Origin: Microbacterium sp. LCT-H2
GTDB taxonomy: Bacteria > Actinomycetota > Actinomycetes > Actinomycetales > Microbacteriaceae
Length of the DNA stretch: 64,000 nucleotides
Direction: 5' to 3'
Assembly (NCBI RefSeq): GCF_001866135.1
Contig: NZ_MODW01000002.1
Span: forward strand, 434,001-498,000
Below the pieces are notes generated by a model. That model saw only the letters and a program-made list of their open reading frames with translations, searched no databases and was not told where the DNA came from. Positions 25,887-35,811 of the stretch are shown piece after piece (the stretch's first letter is position 1; each line of letters begins with the position of its first letter). The translations under genes were made by a program, and so were the position numbers.

Positions 25887-26240
25887 TCAGCGGAATCGCC
25901 CGAGGCGGATCCCGGCGAGAGCGAGCGTGCTGCCGAGGTGCTCCCACCGGTGCGCACGGTACCCGGACTCCTCCCGGAGCTCGCGTTCCGCGGCGGCACG
26001 CGGGTCCTCGCCGTCGGTGCCGCCGGCGGGCACCTCGACGGACGGGCCGATCGTGTAGCGATCGACGGTGACCAGGCAGACCCGGTCGTCGGCGTCCATC
26101 GCGACGATGAAGACCGCCGGGTTCTTGACCGTCATCACGCCGTAGACGCCCGGGCCGCCCGGCCTGGTGACGTCGTCCTCGCGGACGCGGATCCAGGCGT
26201 TCTCGTAGGTCGTGCGTGAGGCGTGCGCGATCCAACCCAT
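25887..26240 (-). CDS. NUDIX hydrolase, short C-terminus
   Basis: This resembles ADP-ribose pyrophosphatases. The Nudix box reads GGTDGEDPRAAAERELREES (residues about 72-91), with REUxEExGU intact but the loop before it one residue shorter than usual, so the first conserved Gly is displaced. At 117 residues it is much shorter than the 170-200 typical of the subfamily: the usual C-terminal half is missing and the protein ends GIRLGRFR. A -10-like TAGGCT (+ strand 26247-26252) ends 6 nt before the ATG. Its 3' end abuts the converging SDR gene. It may be a truncated but expressed gene. Confidence 0.75.
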   Translation of the reverse strand: MGWIAHASRTTYENAWIRVREDDVTRPGGPGVYGVMTVKNPAVFIVAMDADDRVCLVTVDRYTIGPSVEVPAGGTDGEDPRAAAERELREESGYRAHRWEHLGSTLALAGIRLGRFR

Positions 26241-26319
26241 CGTGCGAGCCTACGGCCGACGGAGCAGGAGCATGCGGACGCGTCCGCGACAGCGGCATCC
26301 GACCCGATACGCTGGACGC

Positions 26320-27297
26320 ATGACGCACTCGGGCAACCCTTTCGGACAGGTTCTCGTCGCGCTCGTCACTCCGATGACGGCCGACGGCGAAGTCGACTGG
26401 CCCGCCGTCGAGAAGCACATCGATGACGTGATCACCGCAGGCGCGGACGGCATCGTCGTGACGGGAACGACCGGCGAGACCTCGACCCTGACGGACCCCG
26501 AGAAGCTCAAGCTCGTCGAGGTCGGCAAGTCCGTCTCCGCAGGCCGCGCGAAGATCATCACCGGCGGCGGATCGAACGAGACCGCGCACGCCATCGAGCT
26601 GTACAAGGCCAGTGAGAAGGCCGGCGCCGACGGCATCATGATCGTCACGCCGTACTACAACAAGCCGACGCAGGCGGGCATCCTCACGCACTTCCGGCTC
26701 GTCGCCGACGCCACCGACCTGCCGGTCATCCTGTACGACATCCCCGGGCGGACCGGGGTCCCGATCAAGTACGAGACGATCCTCCGGCTCGCGAAGCACC
26801 CGAACATCCTCGCGGTGAAGGATGCCAAGGGCGACTTCTCCGAGGTGAGCCGTGTGCTCAACCAGACCGACCTCATGTACTACTCCGGTGACGACGCGAA
26901 CGTGCTGCCGCACCTGTCGATCGGGGCGACCGGCCTCATCGGCGTGACGGCGAACGTCGCCGCTGCTCCGTACCGGACCATCATCGATGCGGTGAACCGG
27001 GGCGACCTCGCCACCGCGACGGCCGAGCACAAGCGACTGGAGCCGCTCGTCCGGGCGGTCATGACCCACGTCCCCGGAACGGTCGCCGCGAAGTACATCC
27101 TGCACGGGCTGGGCCGTATCTCCAGTCCGCGTGTCCGCCTTCCCCTCGTCGGCCCGGAGGAGTGGGAGGCCGCCCTCATCGAGGACGAGCTCGATCTCGT
27201 CAGCGGCGTGCCGGGGGCGGACTTCTCGAACTTCCGGCCCGACCGCAACGCGGCCGCGGGCGGCGCCCTGCCGAAGGTGCACGGCACGACGCGCTGA
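26320..27297 (+). CDS. dapA: 4-hydroxy-tetrahydrodipicolinate synthase
   Basis: This condenses pyruvate with aspartate semialdehyde, the first committed step to lysine and diaminopimelate. The Schiff-base lysine is Lys167 in ILAVKDAKGD, Tyr139 is in ILYDIPGR, and the GTTGE motif lies at 49-53. It has 325 residues. A -10-like TACGCT (26308-26313) ends 6 nt before the ATG, so it is probably leaderless. rnj follows 53 nt later. Confidence 0.97.
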   Translation: MTHSGNPFGQVLVALVTPMTADGEVDWPAVEKHIDDVITAGADGIVVTGTTGETSTLTDPEKLKLVEVGKSVSAGRAKIITGGGSNETAHAIELYKASEKAGADGIMIVTPYYNKPTQAGILTHFRLVADATDLPVILYDIPGRTGVPIKYETILRLAKHPNILAVKDAKGDFSEVSRVLNQTDLMYYSGDDANVLPHLSIGATGLIGVTANVAAAPYRTIIDAVNRGDLATATAEHKRLEPLVRAVMTHVPGTVAAKYILHGLGRISSPRVRLPLVGPEEWEAALIEDELDLVSGVPGADFSNFRPDRNAAAGGALPKVHGTTR

Positions 27298-27350
27298 GCC
27301 GCGTCACCATGAACGAACGGACGCGTGGAGTGTCCGACTGAGGAGACAGC

Positions 27351-29027
27351 ATGTCCATTCCCCTGGCCGAACCGTCCGCTCTCGACGAAGGGACGCTCCG
27401 GGTCATCCCGATCGGCGGCCTGGGGGAGATCGGTCGCAACATGACCGTGTTCGAGTACGCGGGCAAGATCCTGATCGTGGACTGCGGGGTCCTCTTCCCG
27501 GAGGAGCACCAGCCGGGCGTCGACCTCATCCTCCCCGATTTCGAACCCATCCGCGATCGTCTCGACGACATCGTGGGCGTGGTGCTGACACACGGGCACG
27601 AAGACCACATCGGGGCCGTTCCCTACCTGCTGCGGCTGAAGAGCGACATCCCGCTGATCGGCTCCGGACTCACGCTCGCCCTCGTCGAGGCGAAGCTGAA
27701 GGAGCACCGCATCAAGGCCTTCACCCTGACGGTGAAGGAAGGTCAGCAGGAGAAGGTCGGACCGTTCGACCTCGAGTTCGTCGCGGTGAACCATTCCATC
27801 CCGGACGCGCTGGCCGTCGCGATCCGCACCCCCGCGGGCATGGCCCTCGCCACCGGCGACTTCAAGATGGACCAGCTGCCGCTGGACGGCCGCATCACCG
27901 ATCTGCGCGCGTTCTCGCGCCTGGGGGAGGAGGGGGTCGACCTCTTCCTCGTCGACTCCACGAACGCCGACGTGCCCGGCTTCACGCCCACGGAGCGCTC
28001 CATCGGCCCTGTCCTCGACCAGGTCATCGGCAAGGCTCCGCGGCGGGTGATCGTCGCAAGCTTCTCCAGCCACGTGCACCGCGTGCAGCAGGTCATCGAC
28101 GCCGCGCACGCGCACGGACGTCGGGTGGCGTTCCTCGGCCGCAGCATGGTCCGCAACATGACGATCGCGGAGCAGCTCGGCTACCTCAAGGTCCCGGCGG
28201 GGGTGCTGATCGACTTCAAGAAGGCGCGCGACCTCCCGGACGAGCAGATCGTCTACATGTCGACCGGTTCGCAGGGGGAGCCGATGGCCGTGCTGAGCCG
28301 CATGGCCAACATGGACCACGCCATCGAGGTGAGCGAGGGCGACACGGTCATCCTAGCGTCGAGCCTCATCCCGGGCAACGAGAACGCCGTCTACCGCGTC
28401 ATCGACGGGCTCACGAAGCTGGGCGCGAACGTCGTGCACAAGGCCAACGCGCGGGTGCACGTGTCGGGGCACGCCGCGGCCGGCGAGCTGCTCTACTGCT
28501 ACAACATCCTCCAGCCGAAGAACGTCCTCCCTGTCCACGGGGAGTACCGGCACCTGATCGCCAACGCCAAGCTCGCCCAGGACACCGGGATCCCCGAGCA
28601 GAACACGATCATCGCCTCCAACGGCACCGTGATCGACCTGAAGGATGGTGTCGCCCGGGTGGCCGGGCAGCTCGACCTCGGGTTCGTCTACGTCGACGGC
28701 TCGACCGTCGGCGAGATCACCGATGCCGACCTCAAGGACCGCCGCATCCTCGGTGAGGAGGGGTTCATCTCGGTCATCGTCGTGGTGGACGCCGCCACCG
28801 GGCGCATCATCTCCGGTCCGGAGATCCATGCCCGCGGTGTCGCCGAGGACGACGCGGTCTTCGACGACGTCGCACCGAAGATCGTCGCCGCCCTGAAGGA
28901 GGCGTCCGGCAACGGCGTGCGCGACACGCACGCGCTGTCGCAGGTGGTGCGTCGCACGATCGGCCGCTGGGTGAACCAGAAGCTGCGCCGTCGTCCGATG
29001 ATCGTCCCTCTCGTCATCGAGGCCTGA
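27351..29027 (+). CDS. rnj: ribonuclease J
   Basis: This is a metallo-beta-lactamase/beta-CASP nuclease with 5'-3' exonuclease and endonuclease activity in mRNA decay and rRNA processing. The zinc motif HxHxDH is HGHEDH near residue 82, and the beta-CASP part includes STGSQGEPMAVLSR. It has 558 residues. The start ATG has an AGGAGACAGC site. dapA lies just upstream as in mycobacteria. A terminator hairpin follows. Confidence 0.96.
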   Translation: MSIPLAEPSALDEGTLRVIPIGGLGEIGRNMTVFEYAGKILIVDCGVLFPEEHQPGVDLILPDFEPIRDRLDDIVGVVLTHGHEDHIGAVPYLLRLKSDIPLIGSGLTLALVEAKLKEHRIKAFTLTVKEGQQEKVGPFDLEFVAVNHSIPDALAVAIRTPAGMALATGDFKMDQLPLDGRITDLRAFSRLGEEGVDLFLVDSTNADVPGFTPTERSIGPVLDQVIGKAPRRVIVASFSSHVHRVQQVIDAAHAHGRRVAFLGRSMVRNMTIAEQLGYLKVPAGVLIDFKKARDLPDEQIVYMSTGSQGEPMAVLSRMANMDHAIEVSEGDTVILASSLIPGNENAVYRVIDGLTKLGANVVHKANARVHVSGHAAAGELLYCYNILQPKNVLPVHGEYRHLIANAKLAQDTGIPEQNTIIASNGTVIDLKDGVARVAGQLDLGFVYVDGSTVGEITDADLKDRRILGEEGFISVIVVVDAATGRIISGPEIHARGVAEDDAVFDDVAPKIVAALKEASGNGVRDTHALSQVVRRTIGRWVNQKLRRRPMIVPLVIEA

Positions 29028-29033
29028 CCCTCG

Positions 29034-29063
29034 GATCACGGCGCGCCCTCGCGCGCCGTGATC
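29034..29063 (+). terminator. rnj terminator
   Basis: A perfect 13-bp stem (29034-29046 with 29051-29063) has a CCTC loop, 6 nt after the rnj stop. Confidence 0.8.
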
Positions 29064-29118
29064 GTCGAGTTCCGCGTGGTGACGCGGAGATGTCGGTCTC
29101 GGGTCGTACCGTGGAGGC

Positions 29119-31839
29119 ATGGCCAGGAGCAGCACCAAGACCGAGCGCGCCTCGACGAGCGCCCCGTCGCGCCCCAAGCGGCAGGCGGCTCCGAAGGCGC
29201 AGCCCGCTCCGAAGAAGTACATCGACGAGGCGGACAAGCCGCCCATCGCCGCGCGCGCCTGGAACGGGCTCGCGCACGGCGTCGGCGGACTATTCCGGGC
29301 CTTCGGGCCCGAGACGCTGCAGAAGGACGACCGCAGAGACGGCTTCCCGTTCCTGCTGGTGATCCTGGCGGCGCTCGGCGCCGTCAACGAGTGGTTCTTC
29401 ATCGGCAACCAGGTCGCGGCGAACATCAGCGCCTACTCGGTGGGGCTCTTCGTCGGCCGGGTGGCCTTCATCATGCCGGTGCTGCTGCTCCTTCTGGCGG
29501 GATGGCTGTTCCGGCACCCGTCGTCCGTGCACGACAACGGGCGCATCGGCATCGGCTTCGGGATGTTCGTGCTCGCTCTGGCGGGCATCTTCCACGTCGC
29601 CGGCCCTCGTCCCCACCCGAACCAGGGCATGCCCGCGCTGAGCGAGTCGGGCGGTCTGCTCGGGTGGCTCGTGGGGCAGCCACTGACGTACCTGACCGAC
29701 ATCCCGGCCTACATCATCCTCGGGCTCCTCGCCGCCCTCAGCATCCTCATCCTCACGAAGACCCCGCCGAACCGCATCGGTGCGCGCCTGGGAGACCTCT
29801 ACGCGTGGATGTTCGACGCCGAGCGCCCGCAGAAGCCGGCGAAGGACACCGCGGACGCGGTCGACGAGGCCGATAAGGTCGACGATCCGGACGTGCTGCC
29901 CTGGTGGCGGCGCAACAAGACCGGTCGCGAGGAAGACCCCGACGAGGGGACCCTCGCCTCGGACGACATCACCGCGCTGCTGTCCACGAGCGAGGCCACC
30001 CCGGCGTACGACCAGGCCGTCACGGTGGCGAACCCCTACGACGCGGCGACCGAGGTGCTCAGCGACGTCCGCTCGGTGACCGACGCGCTCGCAGAGCAGC
30101 AGACGACTGCGCTCCTGGACGACGAGTCCGACACCGGCGAGATGCCGGAGCTCCCCGGACTCGACGGCTTCGGCACGGAGGGGCCCGGCGACCGCGGCCC
30201 GCAGGCGCCGGTGGCCCCGTACATCCTTCCGTCGCCCGGCGTGCTGTCCGAGGGACCGCCCTCGGTCGCGCGGTCCGAGGCGAACGACCGGATCGTCGAG
30301 CAGATCACGAGCGTCCTCGACCAGTTCAAGGTCGACGCCAAGGTCACCGGCTTCTCCCGCGGCCCGACGGTCACGCAGTACGAGGTCGAGGTCGGCCACG
30401 GCGTCAAGGTCGAGAAGATCCTCCAGCTCAGCAATAACTTCGCCTACGCCGTCGCCTCCAACGACGTCCGCATCCTCTCGCCGATCCCCGGCAAGAGCGC
30501 GATCGGCATCGAGATCCCGAACACCGACCGCGAGACGGTCGCTCTCGGCGACGTGCTGCGGTCGGCCGCCGCGCAGAAGAGCACGCACCCGCTCACGATC
30601 GGCGTCGGCAAGGATGTCGGCGGCAACTTCGTCGTCGCCAACCTCGCGAAGATGCCGCACCTCCTGGTCGCCGGTTCCACCGGCTCCGGTAAGTCCAGCT
30701 TCGTGAACTCGATGATCACGAGCCTGCTCATGCGGGCGCGCCCGTCCGACGTGCGCATGGTCCTCATCGACCCGAAGCGCGTCGAGCTGACCAGCTACGC
30801 CGGTGTTCCGCACCTGATCACCCCCATCATCACGAACCCGAAGAAGGCGGCCGAGGCGCTGCAGTGGGTCGTGAAGGAGATGGACATGCGGTACGACGAC
30901 CTCGCGTCGTTCGGCTTCCGCCACATCGACGACTTCAACCGGGCCGTGCGTGCGGGCGAGGTGGAGGTGCCTCCGGGAAGCGAACGGGTGCTCAAGCCGT
31001 ACCCGTACCTCCTCGTCGTGGTCGACGAGCTCGCGGACCTCATGATGGTCGCCCCGCGCGACGTCGAGGACTCGATCGTCCGCATCACGCAGCTCGCTCG
31101 CGCCTCCGGCATCCACCTGGTTCTCGCCACGCAGCGCCCGAGCGTCGACGTCGTCACCGGCCTCATCAAGGCGAACGTGCCGTCCCGTCTCGCGTTCGCT
31201 GTCACGAGCGTCACCGACAGCCGGGTGATCCTCGACAGTCCCGGCGCCGACAAGCTCATCGGCCAGGGTGACGCGCTCTTCTCGCCCATGGGCTCGTCGA
31301 AGCCGTTCCGACTGCAGGGTGCGTGGGTCGACGAGAAGGAGATCGACGCGGTCGTCAAGCACGTCACGCGTCAGGCGCGTCCCGAGTACCGTGCCGACGT
31401 CCAGGAGGCGATGGAGCCGGCGAAGAAGAAGGAGGTCGACGAGGACATCGGCGACGACCTCGAGCTCCTGCTCGCGGCCGCCGAGCTCATCGTCTCCTCG
31501 CAATTCGGATCCACTTCCATGCTGCAGCGCAAGCTGCGGGTCGGCTTCGCCAAGGCCGGACGCCTGATGGATCTCCTCGAGTCGCGTGAGGTCGTCGGCC
31601 CTTCGGAGGGCTCGAAGGCGCGCGATGTGCTCGCGACCCCCGAGCAGCTGCCGCAGGTCATGGCGAAGCTCCGCGGAGAAGACGTCCCGTCGGCTCCGTC
31701 GGCTCCGGCGGCTCCGGCTGCGCCCGCGGCCGCGGCGGTGCCTGCCGAACGTGATCCGTTGGAGGCGCAGTACGACGGCCTGCCGGTCGTCGAAGCGGAA
31801 GGCGACGAAGACGCCTGGGGCCTGACGGGACGCGACTGA
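29119..31839 (+). CDS. ftsK: DNA translocase FtsK
   Basis: This septal ATPase pumps chromosome DNA during division and aids dimer resolution. Of its 906 residues, 75-220 hold about four membrane helices, 230-390 an acidic low-complexity linker, and 390-800 the motor with Walker A GSTGSGKS and Walker [12 protein letters not shown]. The C-terminal winged-helix gamma domain ([18 protein letters not shown]) is present. A -10-like TACCGT (29107-29112) ends 6 nt before the ATG. The pgsA start overlaps its stop by 1 nt. A Pro/Ala tract ([14 protein letters not shown]) lies near the C-terminus. Confidence 0.96.
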   Translation: MARSSTKTERASTSAPSRPKRQAAPKAQPAPKKYIDEADKPPIAARAWNGLAHGVGGLFRAFGPETLQKDDRRDGFPFLLVILAALGAVNEWFFIGNQVAANISAYSVGLFVGRVAFIMPVLLLLLAGWLFRHPSSVHDNGRIGIGFGMFVLALAGIFHVAGPRPHPNQGMPALSESGGLLGWLVGQPLTYLTDIPAYIILGLLAALSILILTKTPPNRIGARLGDLYAWMFDAERPQKPAKDTADAVDEADKVDDPDVLPWWRRNKTGREEDPDEGTLASDDITALLSTSEATPAYDQAVTVANPYDAATEVLSDVRSVTDALAEQQTTALLDDESDTGEMPELPGLDGFGTEGPGDRGPQAPVAPYILPSPGVLSEGPPSVARSEANDRIVEQITSVLDQFKVDAKVTGFSRGPTVTQYEVEVGHGVKVEKILQLSNNFAYAVASNDVRILSPIPGKSAIGIEIPNTDRETVALGDVLRSAAAQKSTHPLTIGVGKDVGGNFVVANLAKMPHLLVAGSTGSGKSSFVNSMITSLLMRARPSDVRMVLIDPKRVELTSYAGVPHLITPIITNPKKAAEALQWVVKEMDMRYDDLASFGFRHIDDFNRAVRAGEVEVPPGSERVLKPYPYLLVVVDELADLMMVAPRDVEDSIVRITQLARASGIHLVLATQRPSVDVVTGLIKANVPSRLAFAVTSVTDSRVILDSPGADKLIGQGDALFSPMGSSKPFRLQGAWVDEKEIDAVVKHVTRQARPEYRADVQEAMEPAKKKEVDEDIGDDLELLLAAAELIVSSQFGSTSMLQRKLRVGFAKAGRLMDLLESREVVGPSEGSKARDVLATPEQLPQVMAKLRGEDVPSAPSAPAAPAAPAAAAVPAERDPLEAQYDGLPVVEAEGDEDAWGLTGRD

Positions 31840-32414
31840 TGGCGATCCCTCGGCAGCTCCCCAACGCCATCACGGTGGCGCGCATCCCGCTCGCCGTCGT
31901 GTTCTTCGTCCTCCTGCTCCTCGGCGGGACGTACGGCCTCGCCGATCTCACCGTGCGCTGGATCGCCGCCGTCCTCTTCATCGTCGCCATCTCGACCGAC
32001 TGGGTCGATGGCTACCTCGCGCGTCGATACGACATCGTCAGCGACTTCGGAAAGCTGTGGGACCCGATCGCGGACAAGCTCCTCACCGGCGCGGGATTCG
32101 TGGGGCTCGCGATCCTGGACGAGGTCTCCTGGTGGATCGTGGTGATCATCCTCGTCCGCGAGTGGGGGATCACCATCCATCGGCTGGTCGTCGCGAGCGA
32201 GCACGTTGTCGCGGCCGCCTGGATGGGCAAGATCAAGACGGCCTTCCAGGGCGTCGCCCTCGGCTGGGCTCTCCTGCCGCTGCACGTGTTCATCGGGCTC
32301 GGCCCGTGGACGGTCGTGACGACCGTCCTCATGGTGATCGTGCTCGTGCTCACCGTCGTCAGCGGGATCGACTACATCGTCGCGCAGGTGCGCGGCGCGC
32401 GTCAGAGCCGATGA
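31839..32414 (+). CDS. pgsA: CDP-diacylglycerol-glycerol-3-phosphate 3-phosphatidyltransferase
   Basis: This membrane enzyme makes phosphatidylglycerol phosphate. The CDP-alcohol phosphotransferase motif D-x2-D-G-x2-A-R-x8-G-x3-D-x3-D is complete in the segment from DWVDGYLAR to GKLWDPIAD (about 54-79). It has 191 residues and about five helices. The ATG overlaps the ftsK stop (TGATG). The order ftsK-pgsA-cinA-HTH regulator recurs in actinobacteria. Confidence 0.94.
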   Translation: MAIPRQLPNAITVARIPLAVVFFVLLLLGGTYGLADLTVRWIAAVLFIVAISTDWVDGYLARRYDIVSDFGKLWDPIADKLLTGAGFVGLAILDEVSWWIVVIILVREWGITIHRLVVASEHVVAAAWMGKIKTAFQGVALGWALLPLHVFIGLGPWTVVTTVLMVIVLVLTVVSGIDYIVAQVRGARQSR

Positions 32415-32899
32415 GCGGCACGACGCCAGCCGAGGCTCTGGAAGCTCTGCGTGAGCGAGGCTGGACCCTCGGTGTCGCGGAGTCGCTCACCGGCGGTGCG
32501 GTGTGCGCGGCGCTCGTCGCGATTCCCGGCGCCTCCGCGGTGCTCCTCGGCGGCGTCGTCGCCTACGCCACCCCCGTCAAGCACACGCTGCTCGGCGTCG
32601 ACACCGACCTGCTGGAGCGATACGGGCCGGTGTATCCGGAGGTCGCGCGGCAGATGGCTGCCGGAGTGCGCGGCGCCGTCGCGGTGGATGGTCTCCCCGC
32701 CGATGTCGGGGTGTCCACCACGGGGATCGCGGGCCCGGAGTCCCCGGATGGGCAGCCCGTGGGCACCGTCCACATCGGCGTGATCACCCCGACAGTGAGC
32801 CGGACCCGACCGTTCCACTTCGAGGGGGACCGCGAGGCGGTGCGAGCGCAGACGGTCGCGGCGGTCCTCGATGTGCTGGCCGCGGCGCTGCGGGAATAG
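32411..32899 (+). CDS. CinA C-terminal domain protein (nicotinamide-nucleotide amidase-like)
   Basis: This 162-residue protein consists only of the CinA C-terminal domain (PncC-like), which deamidates nicotinamide mononucleotide in NAD salvage. The motifs VAESLTGGAVCAALVAIPGAS (in two halves around residues 22-42) and TGIAGPESPDGQPVGTVHIG (98-117) are typical. No N-terminal CinA domain is encoded. The ATG overlaps the pgsA stop by 4 nt. Confidence 0.92.
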   Translation: MSGTTPAEALEALRERGWTLGVAESLTGGAVCAALVAIPGASAVLLGGVVAYATPVKHTLLGVDTDLLERYGPVYPEVARQMAAGVRGAVAVDGLPADVGVSTTGIAGPESPDGQPVGTVHIGVITPTVSRTRPFHFEGDREAVRAQTVAAVLDVLAAALRE

Positions 32900-33040
32900 C
32901 GACCCGCCGCGTCATGTTGATACGGATGTGCTCACATTTAAGCCACAGAGTGCAAGGGTAGATTCTGTGCAAGCCAGGAGGACTAGACTGGCCGTCTCTT
33001 CGAGGGAGACCTCGATTCATGAACTGCGGAGGAGGTTCCG

Positions 33041-33349
33041 ATGATTCTTGTACGACAGGAGATCGGCGACGTGCTGAGGGACTTCCGTCTGCAGAAGGGG
33101 CGGACGCTCCGGCAGGTCGCGAGCAAGGCGTCCGTCGCCCTCGGCTATCTCAGTGAGGTCGAGCGCGGACAGAAGGAGGCATCGAGTGAGATCCTCGCTT
33201 CGGTCGCAGAGGCGCTCGACGTCCCCATCTCCACGATCATGCGCGAGGTCGGGGACCGCATCTCGGTGCTCGAAGGCATTCAGGTCTTCCCCGACGTGGT
33301 CCCGGACGACCTGGTCGCCTCCGTGGAGCCCGAGCTCTCGCTCCGCTGA
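33041..33349 (+). CDS. XRE-family helix-turn-helix regulator, ClgR-like
   Basis: This 102-residue DNA-binding protein has a Cro/CI-type HTH at about residues 11-65 (LRDFRLQKGRTLRQVASKAS then LGYLSEVERGQKEASSEIL). The location after pgsA-cinA matches mycobacterial clgR, the regulator of Clp protease and stress genes; the HTH sequence also fits. The 141-nt upstream gap has a -10-like TAGATT (32959-32964). A strong AGGAGG site precedes the ATG. The C-terminal residues ELSLR could affect its own stability as a Clp substrate, as known for ClgR; this is inference. Confidence 0.85.
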   Translation: MILVRQEIGDVLRDFRLQKGRTLRQVASKASVALGYLSEVERGQKEASSEILASVAEALDVPISTIMREVGDRISVLEGIQVFPDVVPDDLVASVEPELSLR

Positions 33350-33367
33350 CACTCGGAGATCACCCTT

Positions 33368-33592
33368 ATGCGACGCAGTGAGTTCCTGCGCGCCGTCGAC
33401 GCCGAGTTCCATGCCCGAGCCTCTTCTCTGGTGAATGACCTCGTGCTCTCCGGCATGGGGGGACGAACGGCGCTCGAGGCTCTCGAAGCCGGGGTGCCTC
33501 CGCGCGATATCTGGCTCGCGCTCTGCGCCGACATGGACGTCCCCGAATCCCGTCGCCACGGCGTGGGGCGTCTGGAGCCGCGCGGCCGGTGA
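33368..33592 (+). CDS. DUF3046 protein
   Basis: This is a 74-residue protein of the actinobacterial DUF3046 family, found just upstream of recA (as Rv2738c in M. tuberculosis). Recognisable segments are LRRxEF-like MRRSEFLRAVDAEF at the N-terminus, the GGRTALEALEAGVPPRDIWLALC core and VPESRRHG. Its function is unknown. It follows the HTH gene by 18 nt and probably shares its transcript. The 260 nt after it hold the recA promoter. Confidence 0.85.
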   Translation: MRRSEFLRAVDAEFHARASSLVNDLVLSGMGGRTALEALEAGVPPRDIWLALCADMDVPESRRHGVGRLEPRGR

Positions 33593-33642
33593 CGGCGGCT
33601 TCCCGGGTGTGCGGAAGTCCGACACGCCCAACCGGCGTGTTG

Positions 33643-33658
33643 TCGAAAATCTGTTCGA
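33643..33658. promoter_or_regulatory. LexA (SOS) box of recA
   Basis: TCGAAA-ATCT-GTTCGA matches the actinobacterial/Gram-positive LexA consensus TCGAAC-N4-GTTCGA with one mismatch. It overlaps the -35 region of a -10-like TAGTCT at 33667-33672. The region 33593-33852 has no gene; the recA leader is then about 170 nt long. Confidence 0.85.
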
Positions 33659-33852
33659 ACCAGGCGTAGTCTTCTGCACAAGTGGTCAGACGGTTCTGAT
33701 CCCCACGATCCCCGGCTCCTCGACGCAATGTCGGAGGCCCGCCGTACCGTGAGGTCCAGGCTGAAAAGCCATACGCCTTGTCGGAGAGTTCCTTCCGCCG
33801 GAAGAGCCGCGACAGCCTACAGGCGGCAGCACACGCGCAGAAGGAGCACACC

Positions 33853-34899
33853 ATGCCATCACCCGCCGACCGCGAGAAGTCCCTCGAGACCGCCCTCGCC
33901 CAGATCGACCGCCAGTTCGGAAAGGGCTCGGTCATGCGGCTGGGCAGCGATGAGCGTGCCCCTGTGGCCGTTATCCCCACCGGCTCCATCGCCCTCGACG
34001 TCGCCCTCGGCGTGGGAGGCCTGCCGCGTGGCCGCATCGTCGAGATCTACGGCCCGGAGTCCTCCGGTAAGACGACGCTGACGCTGCATGCCATCGCCAA
34101 CGCCCAGCGGGCCGGCGGCATCGCGGCGTTCATCGATGCCGAGCACGCGCTCGACCCCGACTACGCCGCGAAGCTCGGCGTCGACATCGACGCTCTTCTC
34201 GTCTCCCAGCCCGACACGGGTGAGCAGGCGCTCGAGATCGCCGACATGCTCGTGCGTTCCGGAGCCATCGACCTCATAGTCGTGGACTCGGTGGCGGCCC
34301 TGGTGCCGCGTGCCGAGATCGAGGGTGAGATGGGCGACTCCCACGTGGGTCTCCAGGCCCGCCTCATGTCGCAGGCGCTGCGCAAGCTCACCGGTGGGCT
34401 GAACCAGACCAACACCACGATGATCTTCATCAACCAGCTGCGCGAGAAGATCGGCGTGTTCTTCGGCTCGCCCGAGACCACCGCCGGTGGTAAGGCGCTG
34501 AAGTTCTACGCCTCCGTGCGTATGGACATCCGCCGCATCGAGACGCTCAAGGACGGCACGGACGCGGTAGGTAACCGCACCCGCGTCAAGATCGTCAAGA
34601 ATAAGATGGCCCCGCCGTTCAAGCAGGCGGAGTTCGACATCCTCTACGGCGTCGGTATCTCCCGCGAGGGCAGCCTGATCGACTTCGGTGTCGAGCACGG
34701 GATCGTCAAGAAGTCCGGATCCTGGTACACCTACGACGGCGATCAGCTGGGCCAGGGCAAGGAGAACGCGCGAACGTTCCTGCTCAACAACGCCGACATC
34801 GCCTTGGCGATCGAGAGTCAGATCAAGCAGAAGCTCGGTATCGGCGGCCCGGCCGCGGCTCCGGGTGCTGATGAGCTGGCTGAGCGTCGCCCGGCCTGA
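33853..34899 (+). CDS. recA: recombinase RecA
   Basis: This is the strand-exchange ATPase and SOS co-protease. It has 348 residues with Walker A GPESSGKT at 67-74, Walker [11 protein letters not shown] near 141-150 and the conserved [10 protein letters not shown] loop. ATG 33853 has AAGGAG at 33841-33846; longer in-frame starts lack a ribosome site. No intein is present. Expression is probably controlled by the upstream LexA box. recX overlaps its stop by 1 nt, linking the modulator to its target. Confidence 0.98.
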   Translation: MPSPADREKSLETALAQIDRQFGKGSVMRLGSDERAPVAVIPTGSIALDVALGVGGLPRGRIVEIYGPESSGKTTLTLHAIANAQRAGGIAAFIDAEHALDPDYAAKLGVDIDALLVSQPDTGEQALEIADMLVRSGAIDLIVVDSVAALVPRAEIEGEMGDSHVGLQARLMSQALRKLTGGLNQTNTTMIFINQLREKIGVFFGSPETTAGGKALKFYASVRMDIRRIETLKDGTDAVGNRTRVKIVKNKMAPPFKQAEFDILYGVGISREGSLIDFGVEHGIVKKSGSWYTYDGDQLGQGKENARTFLLNNADIALAIESQIKQKLGIGGPAAAPGADELAERRPA

Positions 34900-35762
34900 T
34901 GAGTGATCAGCGTGGGGGCGATTCCGAGCGGATCGCCCCCATCATCCCTCTCTTCGGCGGAGCTGCGCGCACCGAGCGTCCGGCTGATAGCGGGGCAGAC
35001 GACCCGTCGTCCGCTCGGCCTGTGCGGTCTGGGTCGCAGGCGGACGCTGCGGGACTCTGGCGCTCGACGTGGCACGAGCCCGCGCCCGCAGGGTCATCGT
35101 CGGCTGACGATGGTTCCCCCAGCGCCCGGCACCCCGCTCGTGGTGCCTCGACGCGAGCCGCTTCCGGGGGCGGGAAGACCACCAGGTTGCGCGCCGTCGG
35201 CGGCGTGTCCCGAGCGACAGAAGAGGGAACGGACGCAGAGAGCGACGCGTCGGCGGAGGAGATCCGAACGACGGCGGAGGAGTCGTTGGTGCGGAAGCTG
35301 CGAACGCGGTCGCTGTCGATCTCCGAGGCCCGGCTGGTGTTGAAGGGACACGGACTCGCCACGGACGCCATCGACGACGTGATCGACGACTTCGTACGGC
35401 GGGGTTACCTCGACGACGCCGTGCTCGCGGAGCTCCTCGTGACGTCCGGTGTCGAACGCAAGGGGCAGGGCCGGGTCGCCCTCTCCCGAGCGCTGTCGCA
35501 GCGGGGCATCCCCCGTGAGGTCATCGACGCGGCTCTCGACGAGCTTCCCGACGACGACGCCGAGCGGGCGCTGGAGTTCGCCCGGACCAAGGCCCGCTCC
35601 ATGGGACGTCTCGATCCGGACGCGGCGCTTCGCCGATTGGTCGGACAGCTGGCTCGCCGCGGGTACGGGGGAGCGGTCGCCATGAACGCGGCGAAGACGG
35701 CGCTGCGGGAAGCCTCGTTCGGCGGGGGCCCCTCCGGCGTCCGGTTCGTGGATTCCGACTGA
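34899..35762 (+). CDS. recX: RecA modulator RecX with long N-terminal extension
   Basis: This regulates RecA filament growth. The RecX core (three-helix repeats) covers about residues 125-280, with LRTRSLSISEARLVLKGHGL and RRGYLDDAVLAELLV visible. The first 115 residues are low-complexity, rich in Ser, Ala, Arg and Asp, so the 287-residue protein is longer than the usual 150-220. The ATG overlaps the recA stop (TGATG). A GTG inside the extension could be an alternative start, but coupling to recA supports this one. Confidence 0.9.
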   Translation: MSDQRGGDSERIAPIIPLFGGAARTERPADSGADDPSSARPVRSGSQADAAGLWRSTWHEPAPAGSSSADDGSPSARHPARGASTRAASGGGKTTRLRAVGGVSRATEEGTDAESDASAEEIRTTAEESLVRKLRTRSLSISEARLVLKGHGLATDAIDDVIDDFVRRGYLDDAVLAELLVTSGVERKGQGRVALSRALSQRGIPREVIDAALDELPDDDAERALEFARTKARSMGRLDPDAALRRLVGQLARRGYGGAVAMNAAKTALREASFGGGPSGVRFVDSD

Positions 35763-35811
35763 CGGTTCGCACGCGATCGGCTCTCGGTGACGCTCGTACA
35801 ATGGGAGCATC

